A stretch of DNA of 64,000 bases from Gnetum montanum (taxonomy: Eukaryota > Streptophyta > Gnetopsida > Gnetales > Gnetaceae). The stretch's first letter is position 1, and the number at the start of each line of letters is the position of its first letter. Position numbers and translations under genes: made by a program. The DNA lies in the NCBI GenBank assembly GCA_015680685.1, contig MNCI01006496.1, forward strand, positions 268,954-332,953. The letters run 5' to 3'. Under the pieces are notes generated by a model. That model had not been told where the DNA came from and ran no database searches. It saw only the letters and a program-made list of their open reading frames with translations. This document shows positions 24,600 through 35,545 of the stretch, one piece after another.

Positions 24600-25490
24600 T
24601 GATGAGAGTGGTAACTTTAATAATTAGAGTGGTTATTATTAGAGGGGTTACTCTAATTATTAAAGTGGTTATTATTAGTGGTTATTATTAGAGCGGTTAT
24701 TCCCGGGTTACTCCTAGGCCTATAAATATAGTACCTAGGCACACAATAGGGAGGAATTCAGAAGAAGAAGTCTTGTAGCAATCAAGTTGCAAAACCCTTA
24801 TAGAGTATTTTTCAAGTGCCCACAGTAGGAGGTTGAAGTGTGGATGGATCTTTATTTGAGCATTGTGTACTTGAGCACACCCTGTGTACAGTAATAAAGA
24901 TGAGCTCTTCGAGTCATCCTTGCAGCACTTGAGATTTGTTTTCTTACACATTTATTTTATTTTATTTTCTTATGAATTTAATTTATTTTATTTTATTTTA
25001 TGCACTTTACATTTTTGTTATTAGCATAGCTATTCATTTTGATCAATTAAGCAAACTGTTAAATTACACTAAGTACGATCACTTCGAGCATGCATGTAAC
25101 ACTTGGCAACCTAGTAATGATTAGCATTTGGTAATCCCAATAGTGTTGTACTAGTTTAGAATGTGTATGGCAAGTGAGAATGGATATTGGTGTTAGGATT
25201 AGTAAAGACTAGTTAATTAGTAGTTAAGTTAAATTAGTCACTTAGTTATCTCTCTGTCCTCCCTTATTAGCAGTAGAACATAAAAACATAAAAGATATAA
25301 AAATCATATGCCTCAAGCTTACTTAACCATACAATCATGACATAAAAGTAAGTTTGGGAAGACAATGATCAACCAACCTATCTTTGTTCCACAAAGGTGC
25401 ATAGGAACTTAGTCCTTGGAATTTGACTAGATCGTGCGCGAAACACTTGTATTCGTATGGTTGAGCATAGGGGTACCTTGCCACTCATCA
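24600..25490 (+). repeat. 5' LTR of Athila-like element
   Basis: It starts TGATGAG and ends CTCATCA, a perfect 7-bp terminal inverted repeat. U3 carries a minisatellite of ~20-bp units (GGTTATTATTAGAG and GGTTACTCTAATTATTA variants, 24605-24705). A TATA box CCTATAAATATAG follows at 24719. The minus strand matches the solo LTR at 21157-22200. Confidence 0.93.
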
Positions 25491-25491
25491 T

Positions 25492-25509
25492 TGGTGTTGT
25501 TGCTGGGGA
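25492..25509 (+). other. primer-binding site, tRNA-Asp type
   Basis: TGGTGTTGTTGCTGGGGA directly after the LTR matches the known plant site TGGCGCCGTTGCCGGGGA except for three C-to-T and one other CpG-type change. Confidence 0.85.
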
Positions 25510-25627
25510 CTTAGTTGTTTGTGCGCTAACTAGAACATAGGAAATCATTCACATCATTGAAATGATCCCTTAGGGTTGATTGAGAAAATAATAAACAAGA
25601 ATACATTGCACACTGAATAGACAAGTA

Positions 25628-28600
25628 TGCCTCCTTCTTCGTATGAAAGCACCTCACCACCTATGTCTGAAATAAGAAACAATTGGAGGCGTAGTACACA
25701 TGATAATCCACCAGTCCCTCAACAATTTCATGTGGTATATGTTCATCCTAATGTATATGTACCAAAATTTACCTTTATCTTCCACTAGGATGAACAACTA
25801 TGTTGGTGAGATTTAGAAGGTAACATAATGTTACCTCCTGATCCTTCAGTCCCAAGCATGCTTCCTCATACTCTCACACAAATTGGCATGTTGCACTTAT
25901 ATATAGAATACATTGTGCAAGACCATGAATCAAGAGAATATCATCCCATAGAGGTACAACATCAAAGGGAATTACAATAGGAGAGACATCATAAGTCTTT
26001 GAAGGGTAAGTGGTCCCAGGATGTCCCACATGTCTTAAGTGAAAATGAGGGTGGTGAACCTACCTTAGGTAGTCGCCCACACAACGAAGTTCCTCCCCTT
26101 AACTTTAGCCAAGGGGTTGCATATCAGAACCTTCATTCCACTATTCATAACCTAGGTTCTAATACCCATGGGCACAAAGTGTCTAAAAAAGGAATACAGA
26201 CACATGATAAAGATGAACATTCTAATTGCAATCACGATCAGGGCTGAGACCACAGAAGAAAAGGTAGCATACACCATCATGGTGACAGTTCTCCTTCTTC
26301 TTCACCTTCATCATTTCCTTCACCCTCTCCTTCAATATCTAGACACCATCATAATGAAAAAGACCATGGGGATAAAGGTAGGCAAAGTGGAAATCATAGA
26401 CGAAATAGCCAAGAAAGGGGACGAGGGTAGTCTAGAGAGTCATAACATAGAAGAAGGGAGAGTAGGGAACAACGTAGGAATCATAAATGCCATGGACAAG
26501 ATGATCATGATGAACCCCTCATCGCTAATTGAAGTATGTTGGACATAACTGAGGCTGTTAGAATTTCAACAAGGCACCAGAAAGATAGTAGGATCAAGAG
26601 ATTAGATATAAACAATATCCCACGATTTGAAGGGGGATACAAAACTAATCCTTAGAATCATTTACAAGCATTCCATGAAGTGTGTGCCTCATAGAACATA
26701 GAGAATGAATGAAAAAAACTTAAGTTGTTCCCATGGACATTAGTTAAAGAAGTAAAAAAGCTGGTATCAGTCTTTAGAATTAGAATCCATTCGTAGGTGG
26801 AGTACTATGTTAGAACTATTTAATGACAAGTACCAAATCTACTCCTAAGTGGCTAACTTGCAAAAGCAAATACAAGGCTAGAAATAAGAAGGACATGAAC
26901 CCTTGGATGCTACCATGGGCCGATATTATGCACTATTACACCATTGTCTTGGCCATGGTTATTCACAAAGGGATCAACTGTGCCATCTCATGGATGGGCT
27001 TAGGCATAAAATGAGAAGAACCCTTAGGACTTATGCCCAAATAAGACTATTCGAGCTTAGGTCCCATCAAATTCAAAGACTATTGGAGAAAGTTCTTGGG
27101 TAAGAAGCTGAGCTAAAGAAGAGAAAAAGTGCAAAAGTGTATAACCAATATCCTTCCCCTTGGAAGAGGGGACTAAGATTTTATGAGGATGAAGAAGAGT
27201 CAACACTCAAAGAGATGGTGAATAGGAAAATTTTGCCAAAAGATGACATCAGAAATTTTGGCAAAGGTAGACCAAATGTGGGATTCCCTAGAAAATAGAT
27301 TTCAAACTATTCTTAAAATAGTCTAAAGAGCAAGGTACTGAGAAAAGAAAAAAGAAAGAGGTTGAACATGCACATATCAAGGGTAAGGGCAAAGTTGCCA
27401 CCATTGAAAAGGCTGTGGATTCAAAAAAAAAATGATAGTGGATGTGAGATATGTCAATATGACCATCCTAATAGATGTTGCCCTATAATCTCACATCTAC
27501 AAGAGTCTGGGGTGTATGCACTCAACCCATGATTGAACAAATGGCAAATACCCCGAAGGTTACCTTACCCTCAAGGTAACCCAGGATAGTTCCATTAATC
27601 CTTAACGTATTATCCCAATGGAGCTCTACCACAACCGATTGAGCAATATCAATAGTGGAAATGCCCACAATCATGGGGAATGCCACCACCAAGGCAATAG
27701 TATCCTTACCAACAACTTGACCTGTATGGATATTATGTACAACAGAAAATCTACCCATGTGACTCTACTGGTCATGTCACTTCGCAACCTTACTACGAAG
27801 CCCACAAGTATTATGGAACTCCCTCTTCTAGAGTCAATATTCTACAAGCATATCATCCTTCTCATCTAGCCGCATCTCTTCCACCAATAGCTCCACTACC
27901 ACTTGCTCCCATGATGTAAGGTGAAATCCCTACCTTGCCATAGCAACGTAACACCACAAGGGCTCTTAACTCTAAACCTATTGTTGGTTCCAACAACCAC
28001 ATGAAGAAAATACCTTTCTTTAGAACCAACAATCCAACCAAGCCCTTGCAATCACAAACAACTGATTCCTTAGATGCCTCAGTATCAATCAAAACTTTGG
28101 AGCCTCCTTCAACTCATCCACTGCACTCAATGAATATAGTCATGCTAACACATGCCATCACTGATTGGATCAAAGTTGGCCACCTTCCCAGGAAATTCTC
28201 TAATCCTAGGAGTCCTCTAATATACTTACAAATCACTAGAAATGCACTGTGCAAGGCTCTTTTGGATTTAGGTTCTAGTGTCAATTTGATTTCTCAAGAA
28301 ATGTACAAGGCCTAGAACCTACCTCCATTAAGAAAGAGCAACATCCATCTAGAGTTGGCCGACCAGTCCATCACTATCCCATTGAGCCTGGTGAAAGACA
28401 TTATTACCACTATTTGTGGGTGGTCGTACCCAGCTGACTTCCTAGTGATTCAAGTAAACAACAGTAAGGGGGACTTTCCAATCATAATGGGAAGAGCATG
28501 GCTAAGCACCATTGATGCACACCTAGGAATCTGTGGTCTTTCCCTAGAAATATCAAAAGAAAATACATTTGAAAAGATCAAGAAGAAGAAAGTTCCATGT

Positions 28601-28640
28601 ATCGCATACAATGACACAGGATGTAATTGCGTGTAGAGTT
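25628..28640 (+). pseudogene. Athila-like Gag-protease remnant
   Basis: The ATG at 25628 opens MPPSSYESTSPP, ~140 bp after the LTR. A charged, His- and Ser-rich segment follows (25999-26550, in shifting frames). The capsid core (retrotransposon gag) lies at about 26640-27105, with NHLQAFHEVCAS, KKLKLFPWTL and the adjacent RTYAQIRLFELRS block. A zinc knuckle CEICQYDHPNRCC is at 27443-27484. A Tyr/Pro/Gln-rich linker covers 27490-28080. The protease at 28250-28600 has ALLDLGSSVNLIS and ends near IIMGRAWL; D-L-G in place of D-T-G is normal for Athila-like proteases. Stops and frameshifts are frequent. Confidence 0.82.
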
Positions 28641-28899
28641 CATGGTTTGTGCAAAGTTTAGCATTGCCTACATGCAATCAGTGTGCACAAGTGATTAACA
28701 TACAAAGATGCCTATATGCAACAACCACATGATAGGAAGACACCCAGTGGCTAATAGCTGATTAAGAAAGTAGTTCACTCATATGCATGGAACCAACTGA
28801 GGGTTTGATTTGTGCTTACATCAATAGCATAGATGCATTAGAGCAAGTTTGCCATCAACTTCCAAGTCTTAACCTTGAAAATGTCAATTGAGGGAAGTT

Positions 28900-30075
28900 G
28901 GAAATCCCTGAGAAATTTAAGCAAGAGCCCACCAATATGGAATACACATTTCTTAAAAATGAAAAATCAGTAATTATCAATGCTAAGCTTGCTCCTCAAT
29001 AGAAAGAAGAACTACTAAAGATAATAAATAAATGGTTAAAAGCCTTCACTTGATCATATCCTGAATTAACTAGAATAGATCCTAGGATATGCCAACATGG
29101 AATTTACACTGACCCCTCCATGAAGCCTCGAGGATAACCATAGAGGCATTTGAACCCAAAGCTGAAGTAGGTGGTCAAGGAAGAATTCAAACAACTTCTT
29201 AAGGTTGGGTTCATATACCCTATTGCTAAGAGTGAATGGTTGTGCCTAAAAAGGGAGGCAAATGGATGGTGTGCATAGATTTTAGGCAACTGAATATGGC
29301 AACATTCAAATATCACTTTTCATTGCCATTTGTTAACCAAGTCTTAGACACCATCGCAGGGCATCGCTACTATAGTTTTTTGGATGCATATAATGGATAT
29401 AATCAACTATAAATAGCACTAGAAGACTAAGCCAAGACTATGTTCACTAGTCCTTAGGGAATGTTTGCATACAAAAAAATGTTGTTTGGCTTGTGCAATG
29501 CCCCTGCAACATTTCAACGACTAGTTCTAAGCATCTTCCAATAGTAGATAGGAAATGGTGTGGAGGTATTTATGGAAAACTTCTCCACTTATGGAGCAAA
29601 CTTTGATCAAGCCTTGGACTAGTTGGAGCAAGTGTTAAAAAGATGTGTAGAAACAAATTTGCGGCTCAACTAGCAGAAAAGCCATTTTTTGGTCCAAGAT
29701 GGTATAGTATTAGGGCACAAAATCTTACACACAGGGATAGAGGTAGACCCCAAGAAAATCAAAGTTATCAAAGGAATTATCCATGAACTGGAAATTGTCA
29801 AAGATATACAGTCATTCCTTGGACATACTGGCTACTTCCGTACACTATCCATGGCATGTGACCTCAACCTTGACCTTGATCTTGCATAGAAACAATGGTC
29901 AGTAATCCTTAACTTGCTAGATGAAAACTGACTAGCTGCCCTATCATCTAACAAGTTGCACAAGGCATTTAATAAACAACATAATGACCTAAGGATTAGG
30001 AAAGTTAAATATCAACTGGGAGATAAGGTTCTCTACTAGAANCCAAACCTTTCCATGAGCTTAGGATAGCTAGTA
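28900..30075 (+). pseudogene. Athila-like RT remnant fused to integrase C-terminus
   Basis: The pre-RT segment (KSVIINAKLAP near 28968) leads to RT at 29085-29850. Motifs are VVKEEFKQLLKVGFIYPIA near 29171, YYSFLDAYNGYNQL near 29368 (with shifts), LFGLCNAPATFQR near 29484 and VEVFMENFSTYG near 29560. The catalytic pair DD is replaced by EN. GHKILHTGIEVDPKKI follows near 29710. RNase H and the integrase core are missing: from ~29890 the sequence resembles the region after the integrase core (KVKYQLGDKVLY near 30002). An N stands at 30042. The deletion removes about 500-600 codons compared with intact relatives (estimate). Confidence 0.82.
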
Positions 30076-32171
30076 CACATGCTACCTCTGCTGATGAATA
30101 GCCTTACTCACTATTTTGGATCTCCACCTTCCAACTTAGTCATGGGGAAGATGTCCACCTATGCTAACCATTCTAGGCCCTCAATTTTTTTTTAATTTTT
30201 GTTTCACATTTTTTGTTTTACACATTCTTTTAACTTTTCTTATTTTTGTTATATAGCATCATTCATATTTTAACTATTCTTTGTTTGCTTGATTTCTTTT
30301 ATTCATCATCAAATAAGTGCTCATGATGGTGGATTGAATTATATCATATTGATTGCTAATGTTTGATTTTTACTTTTGAATTATGATTCTGATATTAAGG
30401 TATGGTTCTTTTGGTAAAATAGGCAATGAGTCCCCGTCATCCACTCCTCCATACAACTCTATGATCTCCTTTGGCTTGGAACTGTATAGTCCCTTTTTTC
30501 TAAGTAAACTTTTAATGAATTAGTGGTCGGGTACTTTTCAAACCAAGGAAAGACTCAAAGGATTTAAAGGGTGTGACTTCAAGGGGATTTGATGCATTTG
30601 TGCTAGCCATTCTCTTGGGTGCTTGGATGTTTTTCCTTGGGTTTTCTGCCATTATGACATTGTTCAAAAATTGGGAAGCTAAGTGAATAAAAATACGTCA
30701 TTACATCGTGTGGTTCTCATGCAAAAAAAAAACTAGGACAAAAAAAAACAAAAAAAGTGAGAATTCAAAGCACACCCCTTGGACAAAATAAATGCAAAAA
30801 AAAAATGCATGGGTCTTTGCATGGTGTGGTTCTCATTCAAAAAACAACAACAACATGGGAATTCAAAGCACACCCCTTAGACCAAATAAAATGGCTACAA
30901 GAACTAGTTATGGAACTAGAAAGACATGTTACCCATGCCTAAAGGTTCCCTCTAACTAAGGCCCTTTCTCACTTTCTGCTTCTCCATCTCACTCTCCTTG
31001 GAATGGTGGTGACTCTTTGTGGAAGCATTCTTTTTACTTTAGGTGGATGGATTGATTAAGTATGTTGATGCAAGGTCACTGGATATGGTTGTTTGAGTCT
31101 ATATTTGGGATGAGTTCTACTTAGTCACATTTACCATAAAATACACAAGGGACTTTACACAACCTTGTTCTTGGGATTCCATTCCATTCTCTCCTCTCCA
31201 TCTTTCTCCCCATTTTCCACCTCATTATTGATTTTATCATTATTCCATTCTAGGTTGATGCATTATTTTTCTTTGGTGAATTCTTGTGGGTAATTTTTAA
31301 CTCTTGCTTCCAAATGACATTCCTAGAGCCTATGAACTCTTTGGTTTGTGGGTTTGTCAGGGCATAAAGAGCATGAGCCTGCTTTGGGGAGGACCCACTG
31401 GCATTCCTTTTTTGGTGCAATTTCTAGTTCTTTTCCTTAAACATTTCCTACAATCAATAATTTCTTGTTTCATTTCCATCCATGACATCCATTTTATTGC
31501 CATTTCCATTTATATTTTTTATCCTTCTTGTTCCTCATGTTTTTTCATCTTATAGCTACTGGAGGTTCGCTCTTAGTTGTGGGGGCCCTATCACAAATTT
31601 TTCAATTTTTTCCATTTTACTAATTACATAACCCCTACATCTTAGGTAGTTGCTAGTGATAAATCTCCAAAATAGTTTCTTCCATAACCATAACTTAGCC
31701 AATGCCCTTCATATCAAAGCAAGGTATCAACTGCATTGTGGAATATCTATCCTTTCTCATTTGTGACTATGTTGTGTGTGAAGATGAAAATCATACAAAT
31801 AATGGACTAGGCTTGGGGGAAGCACTCAATATGGACCGAAACTAGATCATTTATGAAAGGAGCAAGTTTGGTGGCATGGCTATGGATAAAGAACGGAAGG
31901 TGCAATCTCGACATTGATGGCAACACACTTCTTCTTCTTTCTCTCTCTTTCTCTTCAAGCTGCCAAATAAGGCTTGGATGTCATTTATGTACGAGTGTTC
32001 ACCACAATGGTCATGAACACTAATGTTGTAATATGCTTATTGATCCATTCACTAGGCATGTTGAGTTTGTCATCCCATTTCACTATTAGTTGTCAATTAG
32101 TCAATAATTTCATACCTTCCCAATATTCTGTAAGGAAATCAAGGATGAGTTTTCATTCAGTCCTGGGGGTA
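30076..32171. other. Athila-like 3' non-coding region
   Basis: There is no clear env-like frame. It contains an imperfect duplication at 30706-30895 (GTGGTTCTCAT ... GAATTCAAAGCACACCCCTT, twice) with poly-A interruptions, then AT- and pyrimidine-rich DNA. The purine stretch CCTGGGGGTA (32162-32171) precedes the 3' LTR as the polypurine tract. Confidence 0.6.
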
Positions 32172-33072
32172 TCATGAGAGCAGTTACTCTAATAATTAGA
32201 GTGGTTATTATTAGATGGGTTACTATAATTATTAGAGTAGTTACCCTAATTATTAGAGCGGTTACTCTAATTATTAGAGCGGTTATTCCTAGGTTACTTC
32301 TGGGCCTATAAATACAGTGCCCAGGCACATAATAGGGAGGAATTCAGAAGAATAATTCTTATATCAATCAAGTAGCGAAACTCTTACAGAGTATTTTCCA
32401 AGTGCCTGTAGCAAGAGGTCAAAGTGTGGATGGATCTTTATTCAAGCATTGTATACCTCAACACACCTTTTTTATGGAAATAAATATGAGCTCTTCGATT
32501 CATCCTTGCAGCACTTGAGATTTTTTTTCTTACACATTTCTTTTATTTTAATTTCTTATGCATTTATTTTATTTTATTTTATGCACTTTATATTTTTGTT
32601 ATTAGCACAGTTATTCATTTTGATCAATTAAGAAAATTATTAAATTACACTTAGCACGATCACTTCGAGCATGCGTTTAACACTTGGTAACCTAGTAATG
32701 ATTAGTTTTTGGTAATCCCAGTAGTTTTGCACTGGTTCAGGATGTGTAGGGCAAGTGAGAATGGATAATGGTGTTAGGATTAGTTAAAGCCTAGTTAATT
32801 AGTAGTTAAATTAAATTAGTCACCTGGTTATCTCTCTCTCATCCCTTATTAGCAGTAGGACATAAAAACATAAAATATGTAAAAATCATATGACTCAAGA
32901 TTACTTAACCATAAAATTGTGACATACAAGTAAGTTTGGGAAGACAATGATCAACCAACCCATCCTTGTTCCACAAAGGTGCATAGGCACTTAGTCCTTG
33001 GAATTTGATCGGATCGTGTGTGAAACACTTGTATTTGTATGGTTGAGCATAGGGGTACCTCGCTACTCATTA
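32172..33072 (+). repeat. 3' LTR of Athila-like element
   Basis: It aligns with 24600-25490 throughout. It starts TCATGAG and ends CTCATTA, so both ends carry point changes from TGATGAG and CTCATCA. TATA is near 32306 (CCTATAAATACAG). GGTAC follows. Confidence 0.93.
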
Positions 33073-33077
33073 GGTAC

Positions 33078-33875
33078 AAAGATTTGAATGGAGTTTAGAA
33101 AATATTATTTTTGAAATTCTAAAACTTCAAGAGATGGGAATGAAAGAATAATCAAGATATTGGAAAAATTACATAGCCCTAGTAGTGATTCTAAAATTTC
33201 ATCTATCAAGAAGATGTATATGCATGGTTAACACACATTTAATTACCAAACCAACATGTTCAGATGTTAGACTTTGTCAAGGAGTGTACTTGATTAAGAA
33301 AATAGAAGAAATTTTGAAGAAGAAGTTATTCCTAAGTTGTACTGATCTAGTTTCATTTATTCTTTGTGGAGACTTGAATGCCAAAGTTGGAGGTACTGTT
33401 TATCAATTTCTAAAATATGGATCTGTAAAGGAATCTTTGGAAGATGAACTTAACTTGAAGAAGATGTTTCCATCAATTCAGCATGCAATTCCATTAGCCA
33501 GTGCATATTCTACTTACTTTGAATCTATAGTAAATAAATCAGATTCTAGAATTCTAGAACAGATGATGTTGATAGATAGCACTCATCAAGAACCACAATT
33601 TACAAATTATTCTACAATGATTAATGAAGATGGNTATAGCACTCATCAAGAACCACAATTTACAAATTATTCTACAATGATTAATGAAGATGGGTCAACA
33701 AAATTATTCATTGAGACTTTGGATTATATTTGGTATGATACTTGATTCTTTCAAGTTACCAAGTTACTAGAGTTGATAACTAAAGAAGAAGTTGAGAAGA
33801 ATCAAGATCAATCCTTGCCATCATGAACAAGACCATTTGATCACATACCACTTATGGTAGAATTACAGTTACTCC
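33078..33875 (+). pseudogene. CCR4-like deadenylase (EEP nuclease), C-terminal part
   Basis: This continues the frame of 24173-24599: the insertion plus one GGTAC copy separates KFELV from QRFEW. Catalytic-site blocks are all present. NTH is near 33229, CGDLN near 33365 (CGDFN in the family), PLASAYS near 33494 (LVSAYS) and ETLDYIW near 33715. FDH lies near 33836, where SDH is usual. Stops occur near 33146, 33743 and 33823. The single N at 33634 is flanked by a ~58-bp duplicate, an assembly artefact that lengthens the frame. No introns are visible. Preservation of the metal and catalytic residues suggests that capture is not extremely old relative to the insertion, or that the gene was maintained for a time. 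Confidence 0.88.
33634..33634. other. single-N join with duplicated flank
   Basis: About 58 bases ending GAAGATGG are repeated on both sides of the N, as at 17155. Confidence 0.9.
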
Positions 33876-34337
33876 CATCAGTTCATAAGGTTGTTCAAGA
33901 TCAAGAAGTATCTCACTCTTACTTTTATTTGATGATCTTATCATTTTCTTCATTGTCTAATTTATATTTCAATTAGATTAATAAAATATCTAAGGAAATG
34001 CAAGTTGGGAATAAAAAATTTTCCCTACCTTCACTTGGATAACCAGATATGAGTTGCACATTGTGTGACCCCGGTTAGAACTAGTGATTGGTAGTTGGTA
34101 GATCTTTAATTCACTTCTTATTATTATCTTGGAAAATGAAGTAAGTATTAAGAAAGTAATTTTCCATATAATATTTCTCACATATATCTTATTTGTATAA
34201 TAAGTAAGAAACAACTTCAAGATCAAAGAAGGAATCAAATTATTAGAGCACAAGATCATGAAAGAAAGCATTAGAGCTAGAAAAAGATAAAGAATGTGGA
34301 TTTGTTCAAGGATGAATGAAACCTAAGGGGGCTAGAT
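33876..34337 (+). other. 3' non-coding part of CCR4-carrying element
   Basis: No coding sequence after the nuclease. It could be the captured gene's 3' untranslated region or retroelement sequence. The polypurine tract CCTAAGGGGGCTAGA lies just before the LTR (34322-34336). Confidence 0.6.
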
Positions 34338-34909
34338 TATCACATCCCCATTCCAAAATGATGCAGTTGCCTAATGAAGATGATGTCTCTTCATAACAAA
34401 TGTTATTGTTATCTTAACAAGACCTTAAAGGGTAGTTGTGATTAAAACCCAAAAGGGCATGTTGTAATAACATATGTGTCTCTTGAGGTAACCTTTGGGA
34501 GTTTGACCTAAGGCATTTATACCCAGGTTTAGAGGTCATGCCAACATTGAGTTGTGAAGCCTAGAGAGGTGATTAATGAGAGCTGAGTGAAGCAGGATAG
34601 GAAGGGGACTAGCCCACCCTTCTGGCTAGGTTATATGCCTAACCGTGGTGGCAATGCTGGATTGCTTATAAGGGATAGATGCCAAAGGAAGAAAAACCCA
34701 AGGAAAAATCTTAGAGCATGATCTAGATATACTTTTTCATATTAATAAAGCATTCTTTTCTTTCTTTTTCTACATTTTTTCTATGATTTCCTTTATACGT
34801 AATGTTGAATATCACTTATATTTTGCATTGGTATATTTTATTTATATACATAATGTCTAATATATTGTATATTTGACATTTTCCATGACATATGGGATGG
34901 GATTTCACA
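34338..34909 (+). repeat. 3' LTR of CCR4-carrying element
   Basis: It starts TATCACATCC (TG changed to TA) and ends GGGATTTCACA, followed by AAGAA; 572 bp. The first half aligns with 23786-24064. Confidence 0.9.
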
Positions 34910-34914
34910 AAGAA

Positions 34915-35545
34915 AGATAAGGTAAGATATTTTAGTTTTGTAGTAATTTTAATTAGAAATGAAAATAAATTCTTACTAGCCTAGAGTGAGGAGCACTTGT
35001 TCCCAGCTTCCCATACATATCTTGAACTAGTTTAGCCATTACTAGGATTACCAAGTGACTAATTACTAGGTGTACCAGGAAATATCACTATTAGATTATC
35101 AAACTATTACACATTATCATCAATATTGGTCATACTCATTTTGATAAGTTATTATTATGTGATAAAAGGTAAACATTAAACTAAGTGAAAAGGAATATAA
35201 ATTGCATAGACAAGTAAAATCTAAGCCAAGTCAAAGTACTATAATGATCATAACCAATCCCAATCTTTACTTTTGTTCATGAAATATGTCCAAGTATATT
35301 CCATTTGAATAAACATGTTATGCAAATAACCAGAATACCTTATGAGCACTCATTGATTATTACTAATATTATTGAATAAACTACAAGAGTTTGACTAAGA
35401 TGTAATCTAAAAGATACATTAAATATGGTGGTAGGATAGTATTTATAGATAGTACTAGCCCTAGACTCATCACTTTTATGATATCATATGAAGATATATA
35501 ATATCATAACTATGATATGATATTAGAGGTGTGATGTCTCAATCC
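34915..35545 (-). repeat. right half of a decayed TGATGAG-family LTR
   Basis: It follows the solo LTR at 21157-22200 in the same (minus) orientation. Shared pieces include TTCCCA...GAACTA, CATTACTAGGATTACCAAG, the TTTATAGATA box and a palindrome-rich end (GATATCATATGAAGATAT) before GTGATGTCTCA. With 23572-23785 it forms one LTR split by the CCR4-carrying element. CpG is almost gone. Confidence 0.45.

Larger units (their letters stand above)
24600..33072 (+). mobile_element. Athila-like Ty3/gypsy element nested in the CCR4 copy, TSD GGTAC
   Basis: LTRs at 24600-25490 and 32172-33072, about 90% identical by eye, are flanked by GGTAC (24595-24599 and 33073-33077). A tRNA-Asp type primer-binding site follows the 5' LTR. 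Gag, protease with a D-L-G active site, and RT are present. RNase H and nearly all of integrase are deleted, so the copy is internally truncated. The tRNA-Asp site and DLGSSVNLIS protease fit the Athila/Tat branch. Confidence 0.93.
23786..34909 (+). mobile_element. LTR retroelement carrying a CCR4-like gene, TSD AAGAA
   Basis: A truncated 5' LTR (23786-24064) and a full 3' LTR (34338-34909), about 90% identical by eye where they overlap, are flanked by AAGAA (23781-23785 and 34910-34914). A polypurine tract precedes the 3' LTR. The recognisable internal coding sequence is an intronless CCR4-type nuclease, not gag or pol. An 8.5-kb Athila-like element is inserted in that gene. Without the insertion the element would be about 2.6 kb, so it is non-autonomous. 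Its LTRs are related to those of the chromovirus at 6022. Confidence 0.88.

Noticed and set aside
24173-33875. Possible LINE endonuclease instead of CCR4
   Set aside because: The fold is shared, but the blocks CPSWALDW, PLASAYS and ETLDYIW are CCR4-specific, and no LINE RT or poly-A tail is present.
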